DNA of 53,913 bases from Acetobacteraceae bacterium (GTDB lineage: Bacteria; Pseudomonadota; Alphaproteobacteria; Acetobacterales; Acetobacteraceae): assembly GCA_022842185.1 (NCBI GenBank), contig JALHQB010000028.1, positions 1-53,913 on the forward strand, written 5' to 3'. The notes beneath the pieces are model-generated. The model made no database searches. It was not told the DNA's origin and was given only the letters and a program-made list of their open reading frames with translations. A program made the translations under genes and the position numbers. Positions 32,563 to 40,576 of this stretch are shown piece after piece; the first letter of the stretch is position 1; each line of letters opens with the position of its first letter.

Positions 32563-34347
32563 ATGTCCGATCCCTCCGCCAACAAGGGCGATTTCCTCTC
32601 GAACCTGGGCAGGGTTTATGGCTGGTATACGGGGGGCTTCGTCGGCTTCGTCGTGTTCCTCGCCATCCTGGAACAGGTCGGCGTGCCGAACCGGATCATC
32701 GGCTACCTGTTCGTGTTCCTCACCATCGGCGTCTATGCGCTGATCGGCTACCTGTCGCGCACCGCGCAGGTCTCGGAATACTACGTCGCCGGGCGAAAGG
32801 TGCCCGCCTTCTACAACGGCATGGCGACCGGGTCGGACTGGATGTCCGCGGCGTCGTTCATCGGCATGGCGGGCACGCTCTATCTGCTCGGCTATGACGG
32901 GCTCGCCTTCGTCCTGGGCTGGACCGGCGGCTTCGTGCTGGTGGCGATCCTGCTCGCGCCCTATCTGCGGAAATTCGGCGCCTATACGGTGCCCGACTTC
33001 CTCAGCGCTCGGTATGGCGGCAACTTCGCCCGTTTCTGCGGCGTGATCGTGCTGATGTCGGCGTCCTTCACCTATGTCGTGGCGCAGATCTTCGGCACCG
33101 GCATCATCGCCTCGCGCTTCCTTGGAATCTCCTTCGAACTGGCGGTGTTCGTGGGGCTTGCCGGCATCCTGGTGTGTTCGATGCTGGGCGGTATGCGCGC
33201 CGTCACCTGGACCCAGGTGGCGCAGTACATCATCCTGATCATCGCATACCTGATCCCGGTGGTGCTGCTGTCGGCCAAGGTGACGGGCATCCCGATCCCG
33301 CAGCTGATGTACGGGCAGGCGATCGACCAGATCGAGATGCTGCGCGTGACCAAGGAGGCCCTGGCCGGCGCGCCATCCCACATCACGCCCTTCCAGACCT
33401 ATGACATGCTGAACTTCTTCGGGCTGATCTTCTGCCTGATGGTCGGCACGGCGTCGCTGCCGCATATCCTGATGCGCTACTTCACCACGCCGTCGGTGCG
33501 CGATGCGCGCCAATCCGTGGCGTGGTCGCTGTTCTTCATCTTCCTGCTGTACTTCACCGCGCCGGCCTATGCGGCCTTCGCCAAGCTGGAAGTCTTCCAG
33601 AACGTGATCGGTGCGCCGATCGCGTCGCTGCCTGACTGGGTCCGCATCTGGTCCGACATCGGCCTGGTGCGTGTGGCGGACGCCAACAATGACGGCATCC
33701 TGCAGTTCCGCGAGTTCACCATCAACGCCGACGCGATCGTCCTCGCGACGCCGGAAATCGCGGGCCTGCCCTATGTCATCGCCGGGCTGGTGGCCGCCGG
33801 TGGGCTCGCCGCCGCGCTATCCACCGCGGATGGGTTGCTGCTGGCCATCGCCAATGCGCTCAGCCACGACATCTACTACCGGATGATCGACCCGGGTGCG
33901 AACACCAAGCGTCGCCTCGTGGTGGCGCGCATCCTGCTTGTCGTCGTGGCGATCATCGCCGCCTATGTCGCGAGTACGCGACCGGCCGGCATCCTGGCCA
34001 TGGTGGCCTGGGCCTTCTCCATTGCCGCATCGGGGCTGTTCCCCGCGCTGGTGATGGGCGTGTGGTGGAAGCGCACGACCTCGGCCGGTGCCGTCGCCGG
34101 CATGATCGTCGGCTATGGCGTCTGCCTGTTCTACCTGATTGGCACGCAGTACTACGCGATGCCGCTGTGGTTCGGTGTGCGTAACATCTCCTGCGGGCTG
34201 TTCGGCATCCCCGCGGCCTTCATCACCACCTGGATTGTCAGCCTGATGACCACGGCGCCGGCCAAGGACATGCAGGACTTCGTCGAGAGCATCCGCACGC
34301 CACGCGGCGGCGTGCGGCTGGTTGCCGGCGAAAAGGCGCTCGACTGA
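32563..34347 (+). CDS. Sodium:solute symporter, VC_2705 subfamily (acetate/carboxylate type)
   Basis: This 594-residue transporter of the SSS family (ActP-like) has about 13 membrane helices. SEYYVAGRKVPAFYNGMATGSDWMSAASFIGMAG is the family start signature; LPHILMRYFTTPS and ATPEIAGLPYVIAGLVAAGGLAAALSTADGLLL are typical of the DUF4212-linked subfamily. Residues 373-384 (DANNDGILQFRE) fit the EF-hand consensus at every key position, between two helices. GGAGGAGGA precedes the start. Acetate or another short carboxylate is the likely substrate, by family. A strong terminator follows. Confidence 0.92.
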   Translation: MSDPSANKGDFLSNLGRVYGWYTGGFVGFVVFLAILEQVGVPNRIIGYLFVFLTIGVYALIGYLSRTAQVSEYYVAGRKVPAFYNGMATGSDWMSAASFIGMAGTLYLLGYDGLAFVLGWTGGFVLVAILLAPYLRKFGAYTVPDFLSARYGGNFARFCGVIVLMSASFTYVVAQIFGTGIIASRFLGISFELAVFVGLAGILVCSMLGGMRAVTWTQVAQYIILIIAYLIPVVLLSAKVTGIPIPQLMYGQAIDQIEMLRVTKEALAGAPSHITPFQTYDMLNFFGLIFCLMVGTASLPHILMRYFTTPSVRDARQSVAWSLFFIFLLYFTAPAYAAFAKLEVFQNVIGAPIASLPDWVRIWSDIGLVRVADANNDGILQFREFTINADAIVLATPEIAGLPYVIAGLVAAGGLAAALSTADGLLLAIANALSHDIYYRMIDPGANTKRRLVVARILLVVVAIIAAYVASTRPAGILAMVAWAFSIAASGLFPALVMGVWWKRTTSAGAVAGMIVGYGVCLFYLIGTQYYAMPLWFGVRNISCGLFGIPAAFITTWIVSLMTTAPAKDMQDFVESIRTPRGGVRLVAGEKALD

Positions 34348-34377
34348 CCCGTAGGCGCCCGTCCGGACAACAACGGG

Positions 34378-34410
34378 AGGGCGGGACCTTGCAAGGGTCC
34401 CGCCCTTCTT
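34378..34410 (+). terminator. Rho-independent terminator after the symporter
   Basis: AGGGCGGGACC (34378-34388) pairs perfectly with GGTCCCGCCCT (34396-34406), 11 bp with a 7-base loop, followed by TCTT. It separates the symporter from the next small membrane gene. Confidence 0.8.
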
Positions 34411-34425
34411 CCATGAGGAGCCCCG

Positions 34426-34743
34426 ATGGGCGACGATTTCCTGCTGTCCTACCTGCCGTTCTGGATCGTCACCTACGCGCTGGCGGTGATGGGATGGAGC
34501 TGCATCGGGCGCTTCATGATGCAGTTCGTCCTGCCGCCGGACAGCGGCAACTACATCTTCCGTGCCTTCCGCACGCTGTCGGCCTGGCCGGTCGCGGCGG
34601 CCCGGCTGATGGTACCGTCCTATGTCGGGCCGCTGTTCCTGCCGCTGGTGGCCGCATTCTGGATCTTCGTGCTGCGCATCGTCTTCGGGCTGGTGATGCT
34701 GTCATCCGGCCTCGCGCCCCGCATCACGCCACCGGGGGCATGA
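34426..34743 (+). CDS. Small integral membrane protein, unknown (weakly YggT-like)
   Basis: This 105-residue protein has two or three hydrophobic segments, about 10-30 (LPFWIVTYALAVMGWSCIG) and 67-92 (VGPLFLPLVAAFWIFVLRIVFGLVML). The layout of helix, NYIFRAFRTLSAWPV loop and helix is reminiscent of YggT repeats, but no signature is convincing. GAGGAG 5 bases upstream supports the ATG. Its stop lies 4 bases before the next start, so it forms a small operon downstream of the symporter terminator. Confidence 0.7.
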   Translation: MGDDFLLSYLPFWIVTYALAVMGWSCIGRFMMQFVLPPDSGNYIFRAFRTLSAWPVAAARLMVPSYVGPLFLPLVAAFWIFVLRIVFGLVMLSSGLAPRITPPGA

Positions 34744-34747
34744 TGCG

Positions 34748-35047
34748 ATGACGCCGCAGACGCTGTTCGTGCTGATCATGGCCACCAGCCTGCTCGCCGG
34801 GCTGTCCAGCCCCGCCCTCGCGCTGGTCTTCGCGCTGTACCCGTTGTGGCTGCCCGAGGTCTTCCCCCGCACCACCGAGGTGGTCTTCTACGGCGCCAGC
34901 ATGATCGTCGCGACCGGCACGCTGCTGGCATCGGCCATTCCCGCGGCGGTCGCCGAACGGCTCGGGGCCGGGGCGGAGGGCGCCATGCGGGTCTGGCTCG
35001 GTGCGGCCGCCCTGCTGACGGGGCTTGGGATCCTGGTGCGGTTCTGA
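34748..35047 (+). CDS. Small integral membrane protein of unknown function
   Basis: This 99-residue, very hydrophobic protein has segments near 5-33, 46-66 and 79-97. It opens MTPQTLFVLIMATSLLAGLSSPALALVFALYPLWLPEVFP. No motif or charged active site was seen. It follows the previous membrane gene by 4 bases. The pair probably accompanies the symporter, but this is only proximity. Confidence 0.65.
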   Translation: MTPQTLFVLIMATSLLAGLSSPALALVFALYPLWLPEVFPRTTEVVFYGASMIVATGTLLASAIPAAVAERLGAGAEGAMRVWLGAAALLTGLGILVRF

Positions 35048-35057
35048 CTTCGGCGCT

Positions 35058-35102
35058 TCCGCGCGGGGGTGGTGGATGGCATCCTGGCCCCCGCTGCGCG
35101 GA
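35058..35102 (+). promoter_or_regulatory. Hairpin that can mask a ribosome binding site
   Basis: TCCGCGCGGGGG (35058-35069) can pair with CCCCC (35088-35092) and GCGCGGA (35096-35102) around a 3-base bulge. The right arm includes the first bases of GGAGGG (35100-35105), the ribosome site of the gene at 35110. Confidence 0.4.
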
Positions 35103-35109
35103 GGGTAAG

Positions 35110-35502
35110 ATGGATGTCCTTCAGGCCTGCGCCGATATCTCGATCCGCCGGGCCTGCGCCTTCGCGGCGCTGGGCATCGGCACGATCATGCTCGCCTTGT
35201 CCTTCGACCTGGCGCTGGCGCTGCGATCAGGGGCCGTGCTGACATCCATCGTGCTGGGCGCCGTGTGGTTCCTTGCCTGGCGGGCGCCGATACGCGACAT
35301 CCGCGGCACCGAATTGTGGTCGATGCTGACGGCGGAACGGGAATACCTCACGCGCGGGCCGGATGCGGCGCGGATGAGGGGCCTGGCCGGTCGGGTCCTG
35401 CAGCAAAGGCTGTTCTGGCATGGCGACCGGATCGCGCTGGTGGCGCTGGTTATGTGGGGCCTGGCCGGGCTGGCGGTGCTGCTGCGTGTATTGGCAGGGT
35501 GA
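35110..35502 (+). CDS. Membrane protein of unknown function
   Basis: This 130-residue protein has an N-terminal pair of helices (about 13-33 and 41-58) and a C-terminal helix (107-129), separated by a soluble segment with RAPIRDIRGTELWSMLTAEREYL. GGAGGG with 4-base spacing supports the ATG at 35110. This region can fold into a hairpin. No family recognised. It is convergent with the hydratase-like gene. Confidence 0.7.
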   Translation: MDVLQACADISIRRACAFAALGIGTIMLALSFDLALALRSGAVLTSIVLGAVWFLAWRAPIRDIRGTELWSMLTAEREYLTRGPDAARMRGLAGRVLQQRLFWHGDRIALVALVMWGLAGLAVLLRVLAG

Positions 35503-35532
35503 CCGCGTGAGCCTGGGCGTGCGCGATCTGCC

Positions 35533-36240
35533 CTAGAAAAACCGGGCGCGCGCGATGCTGCTGCGGCCAAGCCGTGCCATCCACGCCTGTCCGTCGCTCG
35601 GAACGCCGGCTTCCTCGCCAAGAACCACCAGGAGCAGGCCCCCGGCGGGCAGCCCGCCCAGGCGGCGCGCCGCCGCCGCGGCCTGGGTGAACACCGTATT
35701 GGCCGCGAGTGGAATCCCGCGCGGGCGGCTTCCGGCCGCGCCGCCGGACAGGCGCAGCGGTGCCGCACCGGTCACCGCGCGGCCTGCCGCGACAACAAGG
35801 CCCAGCCCCGCAAGGTCGGCGACCGCCTCGTCAGCATTGGCCGGCCCATCGCGCAGGCGGGTCGCCGCGATGTCCATCGCGGCGCGAATTTCGACCATGA
35901 CCGGCGCGGCGTCCGCGCCAGGATCGAGCGGTTCGGCGAGTATGCCGAGCACCGCCGGACGGATCACCCCGCGATGCAGGGCGGACAGCGCCACGGTGGC
36001 ACCATCGGCGAGCATGCGGGTGTCCAGCAGCGGCCCGGCCAGCATCGTGCCATCGGGCCCCGGCGCCAGGCCGAGCCCGCAGGGCACGAACCCCATCCGG
36101 TCCAGCACCGCGCCGGCCACGGTCTCGGCTTCATCCAGATCCAGCGGGGTCAGGTCGGACGGCAATGGGGCGAGCGGATTGCCGGTGGTCAGGGCCTCCG
36201 CGAGATAGGCCGCCAGCTGGGTGATTGCGTCTTCGTCCAT
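35533..36240 (-). CDS. Hydratase/decarboxylase-like protein (weak 2-keto-4-pentenoate hydratase resemblance)
   Basis: This is a 235-residue protein. The start (ITQLAAYLAEALTTGNPLAPLPSDLTPLDLDEAETVAGAVLDRMG) resembles the N-terminal helix of MhpD-type hydratases. The middle (VMVEIRAAMDIAATRL) and the C-terminal GIPLAANTVFTQAAAAARRLGGLPAGGLLLVVLG resemble the gate and core strands. The canonical metal-binding E-x-E is not clear, so activity is doubtful. It is last in the TRAP operon, 22 bases after the large permease stop, and may process the imported acid. Assignment is tentative. Confidence 0.55.
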   Translation of the reverse strand: MDEDAITQLAAYLAEALTTGNPLAPLPSDLTPLDLDEAETVAGAVLDRMGFVPCGLGLAPGPDGTMLAGPLLDTRMLADGATVALSALHRGVIRPAVLGILAEPLDPGADAAPVMVEIRAAMDIAATRLRDGPANADEAVADLAGLGLVVAAGRAVTGAAPLRLSGGAAGSRPRGIPLAANTVFTQAAAAARRLGGLPAGGLLLVVLGEEAGVPSDGQAWMARLGRSSIARARFF

Positions 36241-36262
36241 GATGATGCCGGGATCCGCCCGA

Positions 36263-37669
36263 TCAGTTCACGCGGATCTCTTCTTCCTCCTGGAATCCGC
36301 CGGGCGGTGGCGCGTCCATCTGCAGTGGCGTGCCGGAGGAGCCCCCGGGATTGCCGTAGAGCTGCTCGGGCAGCCAGGTGACAATCCCGGGGAAGGCATA
36401 CACGCAGAACATCGTGAAGATGACGATGAAGATGAAGGGCATGCAGCCGCGGAAGATGTCCTCCAGACGGATATGCTTCGGCGCGACACCCTTCAGATAG
36501 AAGGCCGCCATCGCCACTGGCGGCGACAGGAAGGATGTCTGGAGGTTCAGCGCGATCAGGATGCCGAAGAACAGCGGATCGACGCCGAAATCATCCAGAA
36601 TGGGCAGGAAGATCGGCACGAAGATCACGATGATCTCGGTCCATTCCAGGGGCCAGCCGAGGATGAAGATGAGCAGCTGCGCCAGCAGCATGAAGGTGAA
36701 GGTGTTGAGCGGCAGCGACTTGAAGAACTGCTCCACCAGCTCCTGCCCGCCCAGATAGCCGAACACCGATGAGAAGATCGCCGATCCCACGAACAGCCAG
36801 CACACCATCGCGGAGGTGCGGGCGGTCAGGAACACGCTTTCCTTCAGCTTGGCAAAGGAGAAGGACCGATAGACGATCGCCAGCAGGATCGACCCCAGGC
36901 TGCCCATCGCCGCCGCTTCCGATGGCGTGGCGAGCCCCATCAGGATCGCCCCCAGCACCATGGCGATCAGCGCGAAAAGCGGGATGAAGGAGGTAACGAG
37001 CGCGAAGGCGATTCGCGCGAAGGGCACGGCCACTGCCTCGGGCGGCAGGCGCGGCGCGACCGACGGCTTGAGGATCGCGAGGCCCATGACATAGACGATG
37101 TAGAGCGTGGCCAGCAGGACGCCCGGGATGAACGCCGCGGCGTAAAGCTGCACCACCGACACACCAGCCGTCGCGCCATACAGGATCAGCAGGATGGAGG
37201 GTGGTATCAGGATGCCGAGGCAACCGCCCGCGCAGATCACGCCCGATGCCAGCTTCACATCGTAGCCCGCCCGCAGCATGGCCGGGAAGGCGAGCAGCCC
37301 CATCAGCGTGACCACCGCGCCGACGATGCCCGTCGCGGTGGCGAACAGCGCACAGGTCCCGAGCGTGGCGACTGCCAGCGATCCGGGGATGTTGCCCGAC
37401 GCCATCTGCAGGGATTTGAACAGCCGATCCAGGATGTTCGCCCGTTCGATGATGTATCCCATCAGCACGAACAGCGGCACCGAGATCAGCACGTCGTTCG
37501 ACATCACCGAATAGGTACGCTGCACCAGCAGGTCGAAGACGCGGTCCCCCATGCCGAGGTAGCCGAACGCCAGGCCCATCGCCATCAGCGTGAAGGCGAT
37601 GGGGAAACCCAGCATGATGAAGAACAGGAACAGGAAAAGCTGCAACAGCCCGAGCATGCCGTCGGTCAT
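36263..37669 (-). CDS. dctM: TRAP transporter large permease subunit
   Basis: This 468-residue protein has about 12 membrane helices. It opens LFLFLFFIMLGFPIAFTLMAMG and contains AGGCLGILIPPSILLILYGATAGVSVVQLYAAAFIPG, the DctM signature. A later LGWPLEWTEIIVIFVPIFLPIL block is typical of the mannitol/chloroaromatic branch. With DctQ and DctP it forms a sodium-driven importer for a carboxylate. It starts 12 bases after the dctQ stop. The C-terminal tail of about 25 residues is Pro/Gly-rich. Confidence 0.93.
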   Translation of the reverse strand: MTDGMLGLLQLFLFLFFIMLGFPIAFTLMAMGLAFGYLGMGDRVFDLLVQRTYSVMSNDVLISVPLFVLMGYIIERANILDRLFKSLQMASGNIPGSLAVATLGTCALFATATGIVGAVVTLMGLLAFPAMLRAGYDVKLASGVICAGGCLGILIPPSILLILYGATAGVSVVQLYAAAFIPGVLLATLYIVYVMGLAILKPSVAPRLPPEAVAVPFARIAFALVTSFIPLFALIAMVLGAILMGLATPSEAAAMGSLGSILLAIVYRSFSFAKLKESVFLTARTSAMVCWLFVGSAIFSSVFGYLGGQELVEQFFKSLPLNTFTFMLLAQLLIFILGWPLEWTEIIVIFVPIFLPILDDFGVDPLFFGILIALNLQTSFLSPPVAMAAFYLKGVAPKHIRLEDIFRGCMPFIFIVIFTMFCVYAFPGIVTWLPEQLYGNPGGSSGTPLQMDAPPPGGFQEEEEIRVN

Positions 37670-37681
37670 GTCGTGATCGCC

Positions 37682-38329
37682 TCAGCGCCCGGTGTGTTCG
37701 TCGCCGGCGCGTTCGCCGGGGATGCGGCCAGTCTCGGTCATCTCGCGCTCCAGCGCCTCGGGGTCGATGGCCAGGGCGGCGGCGAGAATGCGCTGTTCGA
37801 GTTCCTCGACATCCGACAGCCGCCGTGGCCAGGCGCCGGTGCGGATGCACTGGATGCAGCGGGCGACTTCCGCGAGGCCCTGCAACAGCAGCAGGAAGCC
37901 CACGATCGGGATCAGGAACTTGAACGGCCAGATGACCGGTCCCGTGGGGCTGAACATGCTGCGTTCGTTCTGCCCCAACGACTGCTGGGCGAAGGTCCAG
38001 CCCGAGATCATGAAAGCGAAGATCGCGGGGAAGAAGAAGAGGATGTAAAGCACCAGGTCGAACGTCGCCTGCGTCTTCGGCCGGAAATTCCGGTACAGGA
38101 AGTCGCCGCGCACATGCCCGTTGCGCGACAGCGCATAGGCCCCGGCCATCATGAACAGCGTGCCGTACAGCATGTAGGACACGTCATAGGCCCAGGTGGT
38201 GGGCGCGCGGAACGCGTAGCGGACCACCACCTCGTACACCACCGCGAAGGTCAGCGCGATGATGCACCAGGCGAAGGTCTTGCCGATGAAGGCGCTCAGC
38301 CGGTCGATCCCCAGAAGCAGGCGCTGCAT
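37682..38329 (-). CDS. dctQ: TRAP transporter small permease subunit
   Basis: This 215-residue protein has four membrane helices, about 16-37, 53-71, 89-107 and 131-150. TFAVVYEVVVRYAFRAPTTWAYDVSYMLYGTLFMMAGAYALSRNGHVRGDFLYRNF is the DctQ hallmark. A longer than usual C-terminal cytoplasmic tail of about 45 residues follows. It lies between the dctP-like and dctM-like genes; an 11-bp hairpin sits in the gap before it. Confidence 0.92.
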   Translation of the reverse strand: MQRLLLGIDRLSAFIGKTFAWCIIALTFAVVYEVVVRYAFRAPTTWAYDVSYMLYGTLFMMAGAYALSRNGHVRGDFLYRNFRPKTQATFDLVLYILFFFPAIFAFMISGWTFAQQSLGQNERSMFSPTGPVIWPFKFLIPIVGFLLLLQGLAEVARCIQCIRTGAWPRRLSDVEELEQRILAAALAIDPEALEREMTETGRIPGERAGDEHTGR

Positions 38330-38352
38330 GCGGTGTGGTGCCCCGATAAGAC

Positions 38353-38383
38353 GCCGCCGCCCCCTCCGGCCAGGGGCGGCGGC
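38353..38383 (-). terminator. Intercistronic hairpin in the TRAP operon
   Basis: GCCGCCGCCCC (38353-38363) and GGGGCGGCGGC (38373-38383) form a perfect 11-bp stem with a 9-base loop between the binding-protein gene and dctQ. There is no T run. Such hairpins often stabilise the upstream mRNA or partly terminate, so that binding protein exceeds permease. Confidence 0.55.
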
Positions 38384-38395
38384 CGTGCTGGCAGG

Positions 38396-39541
38396 TCAGT
38401 TCTGGCGGGCGAAGAAGTGGTTGAAGGACACCACGGAGGACGCTTCGTAGCGCAGGAAGAAGCTGGTCACGCGGCGGCACCATTCGCGCTGGCTGTCGCA
38501 GACCTTCTTGAAGAACGGGCCATTGGCGGGGGAGGAATTATCCGCCTCCAGCCGCGCCGTGACGCGGTCCCAGGCCTGCAACTGCGCATCGAGGATGACG
38601 CGCGGCGTCTGACGCACGGTCACGCCCTGGCGCTGGGCCATCTCCAGCAGGTCCTTCGAATAGCGGTCCTGCAACTTCCACGACATGTCGGCCGAGGAGG
38701 ATTCCGAGGCGTATTTGATCACCGCCTTCAGCTCCGCCGGCAGCGCCTCATATTTCGGTTTGTTGAACAGGACCTCGAAGGATTCCGTCCGTTGGTGGAA
38801 GGACTGGATCATGTAGGTCTTGGCGACGTCCGGGAAGCCGAGCACGCGGTCCGAGGACGGGTTGTTGAACTCCGCGCCGTCGATCACGCCGCGTTCGAGC
38901 GCCGGCACGATCTCGCCGCCCGGCAGGGACACCACCGCCGCGCCCATCTCAGTCATCAGGTCGGCGGCCAAGCCTACGGTGCGGTACTTCAAGCCGCGGA
39001 TCTGCTCGACCCGTTCGATCGGCTGCTTGAACCATCCCAGCGGCTGGGTCGGCATCGGGCCGGTCATGAAGGACACGGCGTTAACCTTGACGATGTCATT
39101 GAGCAATTCGGTGTAGAGCGCCTCGCCGCCACCGTAATGGTACCAGCCAAGCAGCTGGTTTGCGTCGCCGAACCAGGGCGGCGATGTGCCGAACAGGCTG
39201 AACGCCTTGTTCTTGCCGAACCAATAGGCCGGCACGCCATGCCCGCCATCGAGCGTGCCCGAGGACACGGCATCGAGCAGCTGGAAGGCGCCGACCACCG
39301 CACCGGCGGCCAGCAGTTCAAGCCGGATGCGCCCGCCGCCCATGTCGTTGACGCGCTTGACGAAGTCGCCGGCGAATTCATGGAAGATGTCGCGCTGCGG
39401 CCAGGTGGACTGGAAGCGCATCGTGACGGTCTGGGCGCGGCTGACATTCGGCCGGGCCAGGACCGCAACGCCCACGCCGCTTGCCGCGGCGGCCTTGAGG
39501 AAACCGCGGCGCGCGGGTGGCGATGCATTGTCGTTCTTCAT
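38396..39541 (-). CDS. dctP: TRAP transporter substrate-binding protein
   Basis: This 381-residue periplasmic protein has a Tat-like signal: R11-R12-G-F-L-K then AAAASGVGVAVLARPNVSRAQ. The body matches DctP/TakP proteins: RFQSTWPQRDIFHEFAGDFVKRVNDMGGGRI, PAYWFGKNKAFSLFGTSPPWF, and the ligand-arginine region GLKYRTVG. GAEFNNPSSDRVLGFPD is the TakP-like dimer/ligand loop. GGGGGAAT precedes the start. It is first in the operon, with an AT-rich upstream region (39575-39610) as the likely promoter. Confidence 0.92.
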   Translation of the reverse strand: MKNDNASPPARRGFLKAAAASGVGVAVLARPNVSRAQTVTMRFQSTWPQRDIFHEFAGDFVKRVNDMGGGRIRLELLAAGAVVGAFQLLDAVSSGTLDGGHGVPAYWFGKNKAFSLFGTSPPWFGDANQLLGWYHYGGGEALYTELLNDIVKVNAVSFMTGPMPTQPLGWFKQPIERVEQIRGLKYRTVGLAADLMTEMGAAVVSLPGGEIVPALERGVIDGAEFNNPSSDRVLGFPDVAKTYMIQSFHQRTESFEVLFNKPKYEALPAELKAVIKYASESSSADMSWKLQDRYSKDLLEMAQRQGVTVRQTPRVILDAQLQAWDRVTARLEADNSSPANGPFFKKVCDSQREWCRRVTSFFLRYEASSVVSFNHFFARQN

Positions 39542-39574
39542 GCGTATTCCCCCGTTAGCGTGCGATCCGGCAGG

Positions 39575-39640
39575 ACCACCGCTTATTGTTTATGATTCAT
39601 GGAATATTTGACACGCGAAGGATGTGCAATGGAAACCTGA
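39575..39640 (-). promoter_or_regulatory. Probable promoter region of the TRAP operon
   Basis: On the minus strand TTGCAC is followed after 17 bases by TATTCC, then CATGAATCATAAACAATAAG, a locally AT-rich stretch containing the small palindrome ATGATTCAT. It lies 35-100 bases upstream of the dctP start. Assigned by eye; the regulator is not identified. Confidence 0.3.
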
Positions 39641-39677
39641 GGCGGCGGTTGCTTTCCTTGGCGCCAGGCACCGCCGC

Positions 39678-40487
39678 TTACTTCGTGACGAAGGCCTTCT
39701 CGACCACATAGCTGCCCGGGGTATGGTTCGACCCTTCGGTGAAGCCGCGCGCTTCGAGCATGGCCTTCATGTCGCGGTTCATGTCCTCGGACCCGCACAG
39801 CATCACGCGGTCGTGGTCCGGCGTCAGCACCGGAAGGCCGAGATCGGCGAAGATGCGCCCGGATTCGATCAGGTCAGTGATGCGGCCCTGGTGGCGGAAC
39901 GGCTCGCGCGTCACGGACGGGTAATACAGCAGCTTGCCGGCAACGATCTCGCCCAGGAATTCATGGGCCGGCAGGTCGCGCTCGAACAACGCCCGATGCG
40001 CCAGTTCCTTCACCTCGCGCACCGTATGCACGACAACGACGCGGTCATAGCGGTCATAGACATCCGGCTCGCGCGCCAGGGACAGGAAGGGCGCGAGGCC
40101 GGTCCCGGTCGCCAGCAGCCACAGCGTCCGCCCTGGCAGCAGGTTGTCGGTCACCAGCGTGCCCACGGGCTTGCGCCCGATCAGCACGGTGTCGCCCAGC
40201 GCGACATGCTGCAGCCGGGAGGTGAGCGGCCCGTCCTGCACCTTGATGGACAGGAACTCCAGTTCCTCATCCCAGGTCGGGCTGGCCACCGAATAGGCGC
40301 GCACGAGCGGCTTGCCATTCACCAACAGCCCAATCATGGCGAATTCGCCGGCGCGGAAGCGGAAAGCCGTATCCCGCGTGCAGCGGAAGGAAAACAGCCG
40401 GTCGGTCCAGTGATGGACCCAGGTCACACGCTCCCCGAAATAGGCGGCGGGGATGACCGGGGAAGCGGGGCTGGTCGTGTCGTTCAT
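39678..40487 (-). CDS. fpr: Ferredoxin--NADP reductase
   Basis: This 269-residue FAD enzyme exchanges electrons between NADPH and ferredoxin/flavodoxin. The FAD motif R63-A-Y-S66 is in LVRAYSVAS. The NADP-binding GTGLAPFLS is at 128-136, LCGSEDMNRDMKAMLEARGF is the C-terminal nucleotide site, and the ending YVVEKAFVTK is typical of alphaproteobacterial FPR. The start at 40487 fits the family length; longer frames run into unrelated sequence. Monocistronic, 136 bases upstream of the TRAP operon on the same strand. Confidence 0.93.
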   Translation of the reverse strand: MNDTTSPASPVIPAAYFGERVTWVHHWTDRLFSFRCTRDTAFRFRAGEFAMIGLLVNGKPLVRAYSVASPTWDEELEFLSIKVQDGPLTSRLQHVALGDTVLIGRKPVGTLVTDNLLPGRTLWLLATGTGLAPFLSLAREPDVYDRYDRVVVVHTVREVKELAHRALFERDLPAHEFLGEIVAGKLLYYPSVTREPFRHQGRITDLIESGRIFADLGLPVLTPDHDRVMLCGSEDMNRDMKAMLEARGFTEGSNHTPGSYVVEKAFVTK

Positions 40488-40576
40488 GGCCAGGGTCTTG
40501 TGCTGCGCTGCGGCATCCGGTGCAACAGGAATGCTGCGTCTTGTGCCGCGGCATGCGCGGGGCTTTCCTGCATCCC

